Positions 27,269 to 38,300 of a stretch of DNA of 64,000 bases are shown one piece after another. The translations under genes were made by a program, and so were the position numbers. Below the pieces are notes generated by a model. The model ran no database searches and was not told where the DNA came from. It was given only the letters and a program-made list of their open reading frames with translations. The DNA comes from Planktothrix sp. FACHB-1365. GTDB lineage: Bacteria; Cyanobacteriota; Cyanobacteriia; Cyanobacteriales; Microcoleaceae. The DNA lies in assembly GCF_014697575.1 (NCBI RefSeq), contig NZ_JACJSC010000020.1, positions 1 to 64,000 of the forward strand, written 5' to 3'. The first letter of the stretch is position 1. Each line of letters opens with the position of its first letter.

Positions 27269-30200
27269 ATGTTGAGTTCATCTCCTCGAGTTAGCGTTAT
27301 TATTCCGGTTTACAATGGCGATCGCTACATGAGTCAAGCTATTGACAGTGTATTGAGTCAAACCTACTCCAACTATGAGATTATTATCGTTGATGATGGT
27401 TCAACAGATAATACCCATCAAATTATACAACATTACATCGAAAAATATCAGAATCAATCTCTAATTCGTTACATTTTTCAACCTAATCAAGGAGTTGCAG
27501 CCGCTAGAAATCGAGGAATTCAGGAAGCTAGAGGAGAATTTATTGCATTACTGGATCAAGATGATATGTTTTGGCCAGAAAAATTAGCCCATCAAGTTGC
27601 TTGTTTTCAGGCCAACCCTGATGTAGCAATTATTAATAGTGGTTGGCGTTTAATCGATGAAAATAATAATAGAATTTCTGATATTGAACCTTGGCATAAT
27701 TTACCGAATTTAACCTTAGAAACTTGGGTAACTAGAACCCCCATTTTACCCAGTGCATTGATGTTTAGGCGAGATACTTGGCAGAAAATAGGGGGATTTG
27801 ATTCTCGGTTTAACGGTGTGGATGACGTTGATTTTATTTGGCGTTTAGCATTGCATGAATATTCAGCAATTTGGTTAACTGAAATCACGGTTAATTATCG
27901 GCAACATCAAGAAACTGTTTCTAATACAAAAGCTAAAGAACGAGCTAATTTAATGATAGCTGTTCAAGATCAATTTTTTGGTCAGCCTAATTTACCGGAT
28001 GAAATTCGTCAACTTGAAAAACTAACTCGATATGAATCTTTGACTTGGATGGCATGGCATTTATATCATACCCATCATCCTCAGCAAATGGCTGAATTTC
28101 TACAAAAATCTTTGTCCTACACTCCTTATACTATCGCTATTACCATTTCCGATTGGGTACATCGGTTCATGGGGTATTGTCTGGCTTATGGGTATGAACT
28201 GGAACTCGAAAATTTCTATAATTTACAAGATTGGAAACAATTAATTTCTAAAATAATTCCTCAAACTAAACCTAGGGTTAGTGTTATTATTCCAACCTAT
28301 AACTGTGATCAATATATTGAACAATGTGTTAAGAGTGTTCTGGAACAAACCTATACAAATTATGAAGTTATTGTTATTGATGATGGATCTCAGGATAAAA
28401 CTCAACAAATTTTAAAACCTTTTTTGTCTGTAATTAAATATATCTATCAAAACAATCAAGGAGCCGCAAAAGCCAGAAATCATGGTTGTGAAATTGCTCA
28501 AGGAGAATTTTTGGCTTTTTTAGATGGAGATGACTTTTTTTTACCTCAAAAATTAGCGGAACAGGTTGCAACTTTTGATCATGATCCGACTATTGATTTA
28601 GTTCAAAGTGGCTGGTGTATTGTTAATCAAAAAGACATCGGAGTGAGTGTCATTACGCCTTGGGGAAACGCACCGGAATTAAATTTAGAAACTTGGATTT
28701 TACATAAGTGTGTGCGTCCGAGTGCTATGATTTTGCGGCGAGAATGGTGGGAAAAAGTTGGAGGATTTGATCATCGTTATCCTCCTACAGAAGACTTGGA
28801 TTTTGTTTTACGCCTTTCTTTAATGGGATGTAAAACCGTTTGGTTTAAAGAAATTCATGCCTGTTATCGTCAACATGATCATAACTTAATGTCAGGAGGA
28901 TTAAAAGTTATTGAAAATACTGAAATTGTTATGAATCAATTTTTTAATCATCCAAATCTTCCTGATCAAATTCGTAAATTACATCGAAAAGAAAGTTATG
29001 AGCGCTGGGTTTGGTTAGCTTGGCGAATGTATCGAGATGGTTATCCTGATTTAATGATATATTGTTTAGAAAACTCTATAAAATATACTTTTTCTCCTCT
29101 AACTGAAACCATCTCTCAATGGCTTGATGCGTTTCAAAATATTGCAGCAGACTATGGAGAAAAAATCGATACTTATGCTTTAATTAAATCTCAGGAATGG
29201 CAATCCGTTTTAAATAAAATTATGAATCCAAAACTCAGCACCGAATCTAAACCTCAATTAACACCCGCCACTAATAAACCTCATATTATGTTAATGAATA
29301 CTGATGATCCCGGTATTGGAGGTTTAGCACAATATGATCATTTAATTTTATGTGAATTAGCTAAATTAGGCTATCGGGTAACAGCCGTTAGACCCCAACA
29401 TTATAACCCCTTAGTTGAGGAAGAAAAAGAGTTAGGAATTCAGCAATATTGGTTAGACTATAGTACCAGTAAAGATTTACCGAGAATTCTCAGAAATACC
29501 CAAGATGCAGAAACTCTTTATCAGGAAATAAAGCCCGATTTTATTATTTTTAGTGATGGCTGGCCTTACTCCCATTTTGCCGCTAAACAAGTGGCAATTC
29601 AACAGAATATTCCCTATATGATGGCGATAGGATTAGCCATGCCAGAACACATTGATTTTACTATGGGAGATAATGTTCCCTATGCCAAAGGAGTCTTATA
29701 TCAATATGGATTGGCTCGGACTTTTAATACCGCAGCCTATGAACATCTTAACATTTTACAAGAGAAATTTGGCTTACCCAAAGATAAAGGAAATGTGGTA
29801 TATTATGGACGATCAGAAAAATATTTTGCTCCTCCTAATTTAGCAAATCGTCAACGGTTGCGCCAAGAAATAGGGATTCCTGAAGATGGGATTATGTGTT
29901 TAACAACGGCAAGGTTAGCACCCATTAAAGGACATCGGTTTCAATTAGAAGCGATCGCCCAATTAAAACACACTTCTATCTGGGAAAAATTATACTTTGT
30001 TTGGGCAGGAACAGGAGAAGGAAGTGATCACAATTTAGAACCTGAATTAAAAGAAAAAGTTGAGCATTTAGGTGTTAGCGATCGCGTGATATTCTTAGGA
30101 CAACGGTGGGATATTCCCGACTGGTTAGATGCCTGTGATATCTTTGTATTAACTTCCTTAGCCGAAGCCGCTCCTTCCTTTGCAATTATGGAAGCAATGG

Positions 30201-30778
30201 CAAAAGGATTACCCATTATTGCCTCGGCTGCGGGGGGTATTCCCGAAGGATTAGGAGAGACCGGGAAACTGTTAACTAATCCTAATATTGATCCTCAAAA
30301 AACGGTAACTGATCTTGTTCAAGCCCTGCAAGAATTAGCTGTTAATCCTCTATTATTATCTAAAATGGGTGTAGCATCTAAACAACGGGCGGAAGAACTG
30401 TTTAAAGAAGACCGGATGTTAAAACAAACCCTAACTATTATTAAACAAGCCCTAGAAGCAGAATTTGATTCTGACTTGGCCAATCAACCCCAAATTAAAA
30501 CAGGAATTAAACAATTAAATCAACAGTTAAATTATGCTTCCTGTCTGTGGAATGCTTGGTTTGCCTATACCCAAAATAATCAAACCGATATGTTAAAATA
30601 CCTGCAAGCATCCTTAAAGGTTTCAACCTCGGAATTTATTACCGAAACCCTATTAGATTGGGTCGAGGATTTTGTCAGACTCTCAACCTATAAAAATCAA
30701 CCCTTAAACACCTTAACCCTAACCCAATCTTCTCAATGGAAATACCTGATGGAAACCCTCCTCGGTATTCGTTCTTAG
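27269..30778 (+). CDS. GT2-GT2-GT4 triple glycosyltransferase with three W-rich helical modules
   Basis: The 1169-residue protein is a chain of three enzymes. GT2 domain 1 covers about 7-230 (VSVIIPVYNGDRYM, DQDD near 95), GT2 domain 2 about 335-555 (VSVIIPTYNCDQYI, DGDD near 418) and a GT4 GT-B domain about 670-1060 (GIGGLAQYDH, TTARLAPIKGH, EAMAKGLPIIASAAGG with the donor-binding Glu). After each catalytic domain comes one copy of the same 80-residue helical module (about 248-330, 571-655, 1085-1169), with WMAW/WLAW/WNAW, a Met-x3-Leu helix, a second Trp followed by an acidic residue and Phe, and a final W-K/Q-x-L. This three-fold catalytic-module alternation suggests an assembly line adding three sugars in order. 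Start ATG at 27269. Confidence 0.9.
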   Translation: MLSSSPRVSVIIPVYNGDRYMSQAIDSVLSQTYSNYEIIIVDDGSTDNTHQIIQHYIEKYQNQSLIRYIFQPNQGVAAARNRGIQEARGEFIALLDQDDMFWPEKLAHQVACFQANPDVAIINSGWRLIDENNNRISDIEPWHNLPNLTLETWVTRTPILPSALMFRRDTWQKIGGFDSRFNGVDDVDFIWRLALHEYSAIWLTEITVNYRQHQETVSNTKAKERANLMIAVQDQFFGQPNLPDEIRQLEKLTRYESLTWMAWHLYHTHHPQQMAEFLQKSLSYTPYTIAITISDWVHRFMGYCLAYGYELELENFYNLQDWKQLISKIIPQTKPRVSVIIPTYNCDQYIEQCVKSVLEQTYTNYEVIVIDDGSQDKTQQILKPFLSVIKYIYQNNQGAAKARNHGCEIAQGEFLAFLDGDDFFLPQKLAEQVATFDHDPTIDLVQSGWCIVNQKDIGVSVITPWGNAPELNLETWILHKCVRPSAMILRREWWEKVGGFDHRYPPTEDLDFVLRLSLMGCKTVWFKEIHACYRQHDHNLMSGGLKVIENTEIVMNQFFNHPNLPDQIRKLHRKESYERWVWLAWRMYRDGYPDLMIYCLENSIKYTFSPLTETISQWLDAFQNIAADYGEKIDTYALIKSQEWQSVLNKIMNPKLSTESKPQLTPATNKPHIMLMNTDDPGIGGLAQYDHLILCELAKLGYRVTAVRPQHYNPLVEEEKELGIQQYWLDYSTSKDLPRILRNTQDAETLYQEIKPDFIIFSDGWPYSHFAAKQVAIQQNIPYMMAIGLAMPEHIDFTMGDNVPYAKGVLYQYGLARTFNTAAYEHLNILQEKFGLPKDKGNVVYYGRSEKYFAPPNLANRQRLRQEIGIPEDGIMCLTTARLAPIKGHRFQLEAIAQLKHTSIWEKLYFVWAGTGEGSDHNLEPELKEKVEHLGVSDRVIFLGQRWDIPDWLDACDIFVLTSLAEAAPSFAIMEAMAKGLPIIASAAGGIPEGLGETGKLLTNPNIDPQKTVTDLVQALQELAVNPLLLSKMGVASKQRAEELFKEDRMLKQTLTIIKQALEAEFDSDLANQPQIKTGIKQLNQQLNYASCLWNAWFAYTQNNQTDMLKYLQASLKVSTSEFITETLLDWVEDFVRLSTYKNQPLNTLTLTQSSQWKYLMETLLGIRS

Positions 30779-30851
30779 TTAGCCATCCTATCCCTTCCTG
30801 AAAAAATGTTATATTAAGATGAAAACCCCATCCATAAATCCACTTTAAGCT

Positions 30852-31640
30852 ATGTCAAATCCTACTCAAATCCTATTAGATATTCCAGAAATTGAACTGC
30901 CTCCTACCCAAGATCAACTCCCCTGTGATGATGGAATTCCGATGGAAACAGCACGCCATAAACTGCAAATGGACTTATTAATAGAACCCCTTAGTCATGC
31001 TTTACAAGATCAAGATATTTATATTGGGGGGAATATGTTTGTTTACTATAGTCTCGCCCAAGTTCGCAATCAAGACTTTCGAGGGCCAGATGTTTTTATT
31101 GTTTTAGATGTTCCTCGTAAAGAACGAAAAAGCTGGGTGATTTGGGAAGAAGGAAAAGGGCCAGATATAGTCATTGAACTACTTTCTGAAAGTACCGCAC
31201 AACGGGATAAAAACGAGAAAAAATTAATTTATCAAAATCAAATGCGAGTCACCGAATATTTTTGGTATGATCCATTTAATCCCCAAGATTGGCAAGGATT
31301 TCGTTTAGACGGAGGTGATTATGAACCCCTAGAACTAGATACTAAAGGACAGTTAGAAAGCCAGAAATTAGGCTTAAAATTGGTTCGCTGGTCAGGAATA
31401 TTTTATAATATTAATACTGTTTGGTTACGCTGGGCAACCTTAGAAGGGGAACTATTACCTAATAGTCAAGAACGAGAAAAAACAGCCCAAGAAAACGCAG
31501 AAACTGAACGCCAACGAGCAGAAACTGAGCGCCAACGAGCAGAAACTGAGCGCCAACGGGCAGACAAAGCAGAACAAAAAGCTAATCGTTTAGTCGAATT
31601 ACTACGGGCTGCGGGGATTGATCCTGATCAAATTGAATGA
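30852..31640 (+). CDS. Uma2-family protein with C-terminal coiled coil
   Basis: The 262-residue protein is a Uma2 (DUF820) member, a cyanobacterial expansion with a PD-(D/E)xK nuclease-like fold: RGPDVFIVLD near 78, PDIVIELLSESTAQRDKNEK near 103, the K near 118 and the YFWYDP strand. The C-terminus carries three exact heptads ETERQRA that form a short coiled coil, as in many Uma2 proteins. Function is unproven. It stands alone between the glycosyltransferase fusion and gmd and has no evident link to glycan work; these genes are scattered in great number through such genomes. Confidence 0.88.
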   Translation: MSNPTQILLDIPEIELPPTQDQLPCDDGIPMETARHKLQMDLLIEPLSHALQDQDIYIGGNMFVYYSLAQVRNQDFRGPDVFIVLDVPRKERKSWVIWEEGKGPDIVIELLSESTAQRDKNEKKLIYQNQMRVTEYFWYDPFNPQDWQGFRLDGGDYEPLELDTKGQLESQKLGLKLVRWSGIFYNINTVWLRWATLEGELLPNSQEREKTAQENAETERQRAETERQRAETERQRADKAEQKANRLVELLRAAGIDPDQIE

Positions 31641-31657
31641 TTAAATTTTATAGTTTT

Positions 31658-31676
31658 AACAGGTAAGATACCTGTT
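31658..31676. repeat. AACAGGT hairpin element (copy 3 of 3, compensatory change)
   Basis: Arm AACAGGT, loop AAGAT, arm ACCTGTT, then CCAC. Compared with the other two copies, the innermost C-G pair has become T-A on both sides, so the stem is kept. Confidence 0.8.
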
Positions 31677-31776
31677 CCACTCATCTTATTGATCACAGAG
31701 GAATAGTCAAGTTCAAAATCCCTATTTATTAAGATTTATGGGGATCAAACTATACACATAAAATAGTAGATTAGTC

Positions 31777-32739
31777 ATGAAAACAGCATTAATTTGTGGC
31801 GTATCGGGACAAGATGGTGCTTATTTAGCAGATCTTTTATTAAAAAAAGGTTATTCCGTTTATGGCACGTCACGGGATGCTCAAATGTCTTCTTTTAACA
31901 ATTTATCCCGTCTAGGAATTCGAGAAAAAATCAAATTAGAATCCATGAGTCTGACGGATTTTAGAAGTGTATTACAAATCCTGACCAAAATTCAACCGGA
32001 TGAAGTCTATAATTTAGCAGGTCAAAGTTCAGTCGGGTTATCCTTTGAACAACCTGTAGAAACGTTAGAAAGTATGGCAATTGGAACTTTAAATTTATTA
32101 GAGGCGATTCGATTTACCAAAGCCAAAATTAAACTTTATAACGCCAGTTCTAGTGAATGTTTTGGAGATACTAAAGGACTTCCTGCCGATGAAAATACTC
32201 CTTTTCGTCCCCGCAGCCCTTATGCTGTTGCCAAAGCTACCGCTTTTTGGGAAGTTGCAAACTATCGAGAAGCTTATGGTTTATTTGCCTGTTCGGGTAT
32301 TTTATTTAACCATGAATCGCCCCTGCGTCCTGAACGATTTGTTACCCAAAAAATTATTAAAGCGGCGATTGATATTGCAGATGGAAAACAACAGAAACTG
32401 TATTTAGGGGATATTTCTATTCAACGAGATTGGGGTTGGGCACCGGAATATGTAGAAGCCATGTATTTAATGTTGCAACAGCAAGAACCCGATGATTATG
32501 TAATTGCAACGGGAGAAACTTATTCTTTAGCAGAATTTATTGAATCTGCCTTTACTTGTCTAGGTTTAAATTGGCAAGATTATGTAGAATCTGATAGTAA
32601 TTTATTACGACCTACGGATATTGCGGTGGGTCGAGGAAATCCCACTAAGGCAGAACAAAAGTTAGGATGGAAAGCAAAATATAAAATGCCGGATGTTGTT
32701 AGAATGATGGTAGTAAGCCCTTCAGGGCTTCCCTATTAA
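31777..32739 (+). CDS. gmd: GDP-mannose 4,6-dehydratase
   Basis: The 320-residue enzyme is an extended SDR: NADP-binding GVSGQDGAYLADLLL at about 8-22, NLAGQSSVGLSF near 80, active-site SSSECFGD near 125 and the YxxxK form YAVAK near 148, then NHESPLRPERFVTQKI and GDISIQRDWGWAPEYVEAM. It converts GDP-D-mannose to GDP-4-keto-6-deoxymannose, the precursor of GDP-fucose, GDP-rhamnose or GDP-perosamine. No partner epimerase or reductase is in the window. The normal family tail after VVRMMV is replaced by VSPSGLPY, which is coded by a small palindrome (AAGCCCT-TC-AGGGCTT, 32715-32730), so the C-terminus may be a few residues short of the ancestral one. The catalytic core is intact. Confidence 0.93.
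   Translation: MKTALICGVSGQDGAYLADLLLKKGYSVYGTSRDAQMSSFNNLSRLGIREKIKLESMSLTDFRSVLQILTKIQPDEVYNLAGQSSVGLSFEQPVETLESMAIGTLNLLEAIRFTKAKIKLYNASSSECFGDTKGLPADENTPFRPRSPYAVAKATAFWEVANYREAYGLFACSGILFNHESPLRPERFVTQKIIKAAIDIADGKQQKLYLGDISIQRDWGWAPEYVEAMYLMLQQQEPDDYVIATGETYSLAEFIESAFTCLGLNWQDYVESDSNLLRPTDIAVGRGNPTKAEQKLGWKAKYKMPDVVRMMVVSPSGLPY
32715..32730. repeat. Palindrome AAGCCCT-TC-AGGGCTT at the gmd 3' end
   Basis: Perfect 7-base arms around two bases overlap the last codons of gmd. It looks like a dispersed intergenic palindrome that has entered the end of the reading frame. Confidence 0.7.
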
Positions 32740-32765
32740 TCCAAAACAATTAAAACAATAAAATT

Positions 32766-33446
32766 ATGTCTAATTATACACCCTTAAAAACGACAATTCT
32801 TCCATTAGAAAATGGCGATCGGTTAACTCGTCCAGAATTTGAACGGCGTTACCAAGCTATGCCAAATCATCAAAAAGCAGAATTAATTGAAGGAGTAGTT
32901 TATATGGCTTCCCCATTACGTTTTCGTAGTCATGGAGAACCCCATGCTCAAATTAATACCTGGTTAGGGGTTTATTATGCAGCAACTCCTGGGGTTTTAG
33001 CCGCCGATAATACAACTGTCCGACTCGATGGGGAAAACGAACCCCAACCCGATGCTATTTTATTGATTGATCCCAATTTAGGAGGACAATGCCACATTAG
33101 TGAAGATGATTATATTGAAGGTGCACCAGAATTAATTGTAGAAATTGCAGCCAGTAGTGCAGCTTATGATCTTTATGATAAAAAAAGAGCTTATCAACGC
33201 AATGGTGTAAAAGAATATTTAGTATGGCAGGTTTATGAACGCCAAATTTGTTGGTGGAAACTTCAGGAAGGAGAATATATGCCTTTAGAACCTGATCAGG
33301 AGGGGGTGATTAAAAGTCAAGTATTTCCTGGTTTATGGTTGGAGATGCGATCGCTTTTAGAAGGGAATTTGGCTGAGGTATTAAAAAAATTACAGGAAGG
33401 AATAGAAAGTCTTGAGCATCAAGAATTTATCCGTCAATTGTGTTAA
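32766..33446 (+). CDS. Uma2-family protein
   Basis: The 226-residue protein is a second Uma2 (DUF820) member, only distantly like the one at 30852. Visible motifs are PEFERRYQAMPNHQKAELIEGVVYMASP at the N-terminus, QPDAILLID (the acidic residue of the nuclease-like core), APELIVEIAASSAAYDLYDKK with its K, and KEYLVWQV. It ends with a short helix and has no heptad tail. It follows gmd by 26 bases on the same strand, so they may share a transcript, though no functional link is known. Confidence 0.88.
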   Translation: MSNYTPLKTTILPLENGDRLTRPEFERRYQAMPNHQKAELIEGVVYMASPLRFRSHGEPHAQINTWLGVYYAATPGVLAADNTTVRLDGENEPQPDAILLIDPNLGGQCHISEDDYIEGAPELIVEIAASSAAYDLYDKKRAYQRNGVKEYLVWQVYERQICWWKLQEGEYMPLEPDQEGVIKSQVFPGLWLEMRSLLEGNLAEVLKKLQEGIESLEHQEFIRQLC

Positions 33447-33599
33447 AATAGTTAATTTTAAACCCATCTATAATGTCATTTTAGCGATCGCATTCGTCAA
33501 ACAGGAATCCCATGGACAAAAACACCTTAGTTCTTCTTACATGAGAAGTTATGTGATAATTTATATCTAAATCCTCAAGAAAGTTAAAAATTTCTAGCT

Positions 33600-34049
33600 C
33601 TAGGGCAAAAATTCCGAGTCCAATAACTGATCAGATGTAAAAAGACATTCTTCAGGAAATATTGTAGCCGGAAGATCGGTTGTTTTAATCACTTGCTTTC
33701 TCGCTTTAGGATAAATTTCTTGTATCTCCTGCAAAAAATAATTATACAGGGTTTTGGACTTTAATAATAATTCTAGTTCAAACCGAAAATTATCAATTTC
33801 CGTTTGCCAACCTTTACCACAACGCTCTCGTTCTGATTCCCAATATTGGTAAAGTAATAAATGAATTAGTAATTGTCTCAAATAACTAGAAACCTTACGT
33901 TTTTGTTCATTCCCCAAAGCCAATACTTCCTCCATTAAATGTATTAAATCCAGTCCATTTATATCTTTTTTTTCTAACTTTTGATAAGTGTCTTGTAACC
34001 AGAGATAATAATCCTGTTCATAAAGACTAGAATTCTCAATATTATTCAT
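33600..34049 (-). CDS. DUF29 family protein
   Basis: The 149-residue protein opens with the DUF29 pattern YEQDYYLWLQDTYQKLEKKD, continues with LDLIHLMEEVLALGNEQKRKVSSYL and the basic helix LLIHLLLYQYWESERE, and ends with the region P-A-T-I-F-PEECLF typical of the family. DUF29 proteins are all-helical, of unknown function and abundant in cyanobacteria, often near toxin-antitoxin genes. It is 30 bases downstream of the retropepsin-like gene on the same strand. A second DUF29 gene lies at 42090-42551. Confidence 0.85.
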   Translation of the reverse strand: MNNIENSSLYEQDYYLWLQDTYQKLEKKDINGLDLIHLMEEVLALGNEQKRKVSSYLRQLLIHLLLYQYWESERERCGKGWQTEIDNFRFELELLLKSKTLYNYFLQEIQEIYPKARKQVIKTTDLPATIFPEECLFTSDQLLDSEFLP

Positions 34050-34079
34050 TAAAACACCTCAAATTTTATTATTAGCTAC

Positions 34080-34697
34080 CTATACTTGACCCCCACGCCA
34101 TTTAAAAATAATCGTCTCCTCAGCTTGCTTAAATTCTATATCAAACAAATCAAACACCACCTCCCTACCTAGAAGAATCTCCTCACAAAAATCCGTTTGT
34201 GCCCAAGCGACAGGCGCGGTAAAAATATGACCATCCAATTGTATTTCTACCTGTCGTAATAGATACTCAATACTGCCACCAACTCCTTCTGCTTTATTAT
34301 TAATTTCTCCTTCCGCCTTAGCACAACCTAAATCCCTCCCTAATTTCTTGGTGATTAAACTGAGTTCAGCGCCAGAATCAACAAGTATTTTCACTTTCAC
34401 TGCGTTCTGAGACTTCATTATTAACTCATACTTAGGTTGCCAATCGTGAGCTTTTAATGTTCTCATTCTCACAGGATAAAAGCGGATAGGTTCTACAAAC
34501 TCGCTTTCAAATATACGCTCAATTACATAATCTAGGCTTGATAAGCTTGGAGCGATGCCACTCTTCATTTTGTCATAATCTCGATCATGACTAATCACGC
34601 CTTTATTCGTATAAGCGATCCACTGACCCCGATATATTTTTAATTTGGGGCGATTGGCTTTATACCAATCATTAGTTGTGGCATATTCTGGTTCCAT
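34080..34697 (-). CDS. Retropepsin-like aspartic protease family protein
   Basis: The 205-residue protein has a C-terminal half (about 88-200) with the single-lobed aspartic protease pattern: KILVDSGAELSLI, containing the D-S/T-G catalytic triad, and downstream EILLGREVVFD, the hydrophobic-hydrophobic-G segment of the family. Such domains act as dimers. The N-terminal half (about 1-85) has a GQWIAYTNKGVISHDRD segment resembling the DUF5678-type domain of short cyanobacterial proteins; that resemblance is tentative. The gene precedes a DUF29 gene by 30 bases. Substrate unknown. Confidence 0.7.
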   Translation of the reverse strand: MEPEYATTNDWYKANRPKLKIYRGQWIAYTNKGVISHDRDYDKMKSGIAPSLSSLDYVIERIFESEFVEPIRFYPVRMRTLKAHDWQPKYELIMKSQNAVKVKILVDSGAELSLITKKLGRDLGCAKAEGEINNKAEGVGGSIEYLLRQVEIQLDGHIFTAPVAWAQTDFCEEILLGREVVFDLFDIEFKQAEETIIFKWRGGQV

Positions 34698-34981
34698 TAT
34701 TAATGCTCTCCCTTGAATAATATCCAGAAAAAATTGAATACTTGAAGATGATAAGCTAAGATTAGCATATAATTAGGTTGATGGCATAGTCGCGTTGTCC
34801 CAAAGCCAGAATCCGATTCAGTCTATAGCAGTCAACACAATTTGGCTTTGATCTTGCCCTACAATTAGGTAAAATTACAAGACCAGTTTTGACGAATAAC
34901 TAAGGATTTAGCACCCAGACATGAAAAAACTAAAAGCAATTAACTGTATATGGGATTTTACGGGATCAGAGTCTTGTTAAG

Positions 34982-35176
34982 ATGGCAGAAGTTATTGTTA
35001 AATTAGGATCAGACTCATCTATTAGGGAGCTTCCCCTACCTCAACAGGATGCTGACTCAGGACTAGAGGGTATACAGTTGAAGTTACAACGGATTCAAGC
35101 GGATTTAGAGCGTTCTACGGTGTTTGTGCAGTCTGTAAAGACAGATTTGCAAAGCCGTGAACAACGGAAATCCTAG
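34982..35176 (+). CDS. Small hypothetical protein, possible coiled coil
   Basis: A 64-residue frame with ATG start. The second half is a predicted amphipathic helix with charged heptads. I recognise no family, and the ribosome-binding site is weak. It lies 138 bases upstream of the large TPR-glycosyltransferase gene on the same strand. It may be real or chance; no opposite-strand gene competes for the space. Confidence 0.4.
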   Translation: MAEVIVKLGSDSSIRELPLPQQDADSGLEGIQLKLQRIQADLERSTVFVQSVKTDLQSREQRKS

Positions 35177-35314
35177 AACCCGGGAACTCTTGTACAGATT
35201 GATCGTCCTCTTGCCAATCGTGCCTATCGATTTCAAAGTTGAAATTGTGATAAGATGCCCTATGTTGACCCAACCCCAAACTAACAACCCTTATTCTTTG
35301 AGAGTGTGGAATTT

Positions 35315-38300
35315 ATGACGGTGACAGCCTTTCAGCAAGCCAATCAACTGTTAAGAGAAGGAAAATTAGAAGAAGCGATGGTCGCTTATCGACAAGCGAT
35401 CAAGCAGAATCCACAATTTTATGGTGCTTATCAGAATTTAGGGGAAACTTTGGGGAAGTTGGGGCGGTGGGAAGAAGCAGTTGAAGCCTATAGGCAAGCA
35501 GTGGAGTTAAAACCGGATGCAGCTTGGTCAAGTTGGGGGCTAAGTCAAGCGTTACAACAGGTAGGACGACTTGAGGAGGCTCAAAAGCTGGGTGATCTAG
35601 CCATTGAGATTGATCCGAAGAGTCATCATCAGGGGCGATTGGTGATGGCATCGGATGCGGGGGATGAAGCTCTTAAGGCTCGTCAGAAAGCTTTAGATTT
35701 AAAGAGCAAGTCTGCTAGCTTTTCAGCATCTAAATATGGCTACGCTAATCCTTATGAAACCTGGATAGCCGAAAATGAACCTAATGCAGAAGAATTGGCT
35801 TGCCAAATTCAAAAATCGAAAAAATTGGCTTATAGACCTTTGATGAGCATTATTACTCCTGTATATAATACTCCAACCGACATTCTTAAAAAAACAATTG
35901 ATTCTGTTATCAAGCAGACTTATGATAATTGGCAGTTATGCCTGGTAGACGGTAATTCAACTACAACTGGAACTAAAGAAGTATTACAAGAATGGAATGT
36001 TAAAGAGCCACGAATTAAAGTTAAATTTCTTGGTGAAAACTTTGGTATTTCGGGAAATTCTAATAAGGCTCTCGAACTTGCTCAAGGAGAGTTTGTTGCT
36101 TTGCTTGACCACGACGATGAGTTAACTCCTTTTGCTTTATTTGAGGTTATAAAATTTTTGAACGATCATCCTGATTGTGATGTAATTTATAGCGACGAGG
36201 ACAAAATAGATTTAGAAGGCAATCGTTCTGATCCATTTTTTAAACCTGATTGGAGTCCAGAGCTTCTTCGTTCTTTCATGTATACTGGACATTTAACTGT
36301 TTACCGTCATCGGTTAGTCAAAGAGGTTGGTGGCTTTCGCTCTGAATTTGACTTTTCTCAAGATTACGATTTGGCTTGGCGTATTACTGAAATTTCTAAA
36401 CAGATTGCTCATATACCTAAAGTTCTATATCACTGGAGAATTATAAAGGGTTCTGCTGCTGCAGGCGACAAAAAATTTGCAAGGCAAAGCAATTTAGCAG
36501 CTTTAGGTTCAGCAATGAAGCGTCAAGGATATAAAGCTGAAATTTTGAAATACCCAACAGCAAATAGAGCAAAAATAAAACTAAATGAAGTCCCTCTAGT
36601 TTCTTTAATTATTCCTACCGACAATCAGCAGGTTTTATTTGATTGTCTTAACAGTTTACTAAATAAAACTCGCTATTCTCAACTAGAAATTTTAGTTGTT
36701 ACTAACTCCAATTTGTCTGAAAAAGTCAAAGAACAATACAATGGCTTTTCTTTCATTAAGACGGTAATATTTGATGAAACTTTCAATTTTTCTGCTAAGT
36801 GTAATCAAGGTGCAGAGAAAGCATTGGGAGAATATTTACTGTTTTTTAACGACGATGTAAGACCCATTGATGAGGATTGGGTCGAATCCATGTTGGAAAT
36901 GATACAGTATGAGGGGGTTGGCGACGTCTCCCCTAAACTTATATATGAAAATGGTTTAGTACAGTATGCTGGTATGGTTACGGGAGTACGAGGCTTTGTC
37001 GGTACGGCTTTTCACCAGCAGCCTCATAATTCGACTTGGTACTTTAACTTTGTTCAATCAACTAGAACTGTATCAGTTTTATCGGGGGCTTGTTGCTTAG
37101 TTAGAAAAAGTGTTTTCCTAAAAATAGGAGGTTGGGATGAAGAAAATACTCCAATAATGGGGTCGGATCTTGATTTTTCTTTTAAAATCCGAGAGCTAGG
37201 TTTACGCTTAGTTTATACTCCGTTTGCTGAATTGAACCATATCGGTCATTTATCTATAGGCGCTGCAAAGAAGCAAAAGAAAAAATTATTGACTTCAGAT
37301 AAGTCCGATCTATTTTTGCTGAAGCGGTGGGGGAAATACCTGAGTTATGATCCTTACTATACTGATAATATGCGCTTTTTTCTGTACTATGATTCTCCGA
37401 CTAAATACAAAATGTATGCAACTAACAACACCTTAGTTCATAAATCGTCTCGGGATATTTTATTAGTAAGTCATGACATGACTTGGAGTGGTGCGTCTTT
37501 GATGTTACATACTTTGGCTGGGTGTCTTCAAAAAAGTGGGTACTTTGTAACGGTTATAGCGCCAGAAACAGGAGCCTTAGTTCAAGAATACCAAAGGCTT
37601 AATATTCCTGTAGTTATCGACCCTCTGGTTACGGATTCTCCTCATAAATTAGAAAGTTTATTAAAAAATTACGATTTAGTTGTAGCTAATACTATTGTTA
37701 CTTACTCTGCTGCTATAGCGAGTAAAAAAATGGGCAAATTAGTTATTTGGTTAATACATGAAGGCTTTTTCGGTCAGGAACTTGCAGGGTCTAATTGGAA
37801 TGTTCAGCGTGCTTTTATAGAGGCGGATGCAATTGTGTTTCCTTCAAAACAAGCAGAAAGTAGATATGAGAAATTTACAAAAAGAGATAATTTTACCGTA
37901 ATACATTATGGAATTCAGTTAAGACAAATTAACCACACGACTACCAAGAGGTCTTTTCCTGGGACTTCTCCTCCTCAAAAAATTCGTGTAATTCAGGTTG
38001 GTAGTATTGAACCGCGTAAAGGACAAGACACTACGGTTAAAGCTATTCAGGTTTTGCCTAAGACTCTTCAAAACGTCTTTGAGTTTTACTTCGTGGGGCG
38101 CACTCTAGATAAACCCTATTGCGACGAGTTGTTAAAACTTACTGCCGATTTGGAAAATGTTCATTGGATCGGTGAAGTCTCTCCGAGTGAAGCTTTGAGG
38201 TACATTTCAGAATCTGATGTAGTTGTCTGTTCGTCACGGGATGAAACTGGTCCGATTTTTGTTTTAGAAGGAATGTATTTCCAGAAGTCTATTATTTCAA

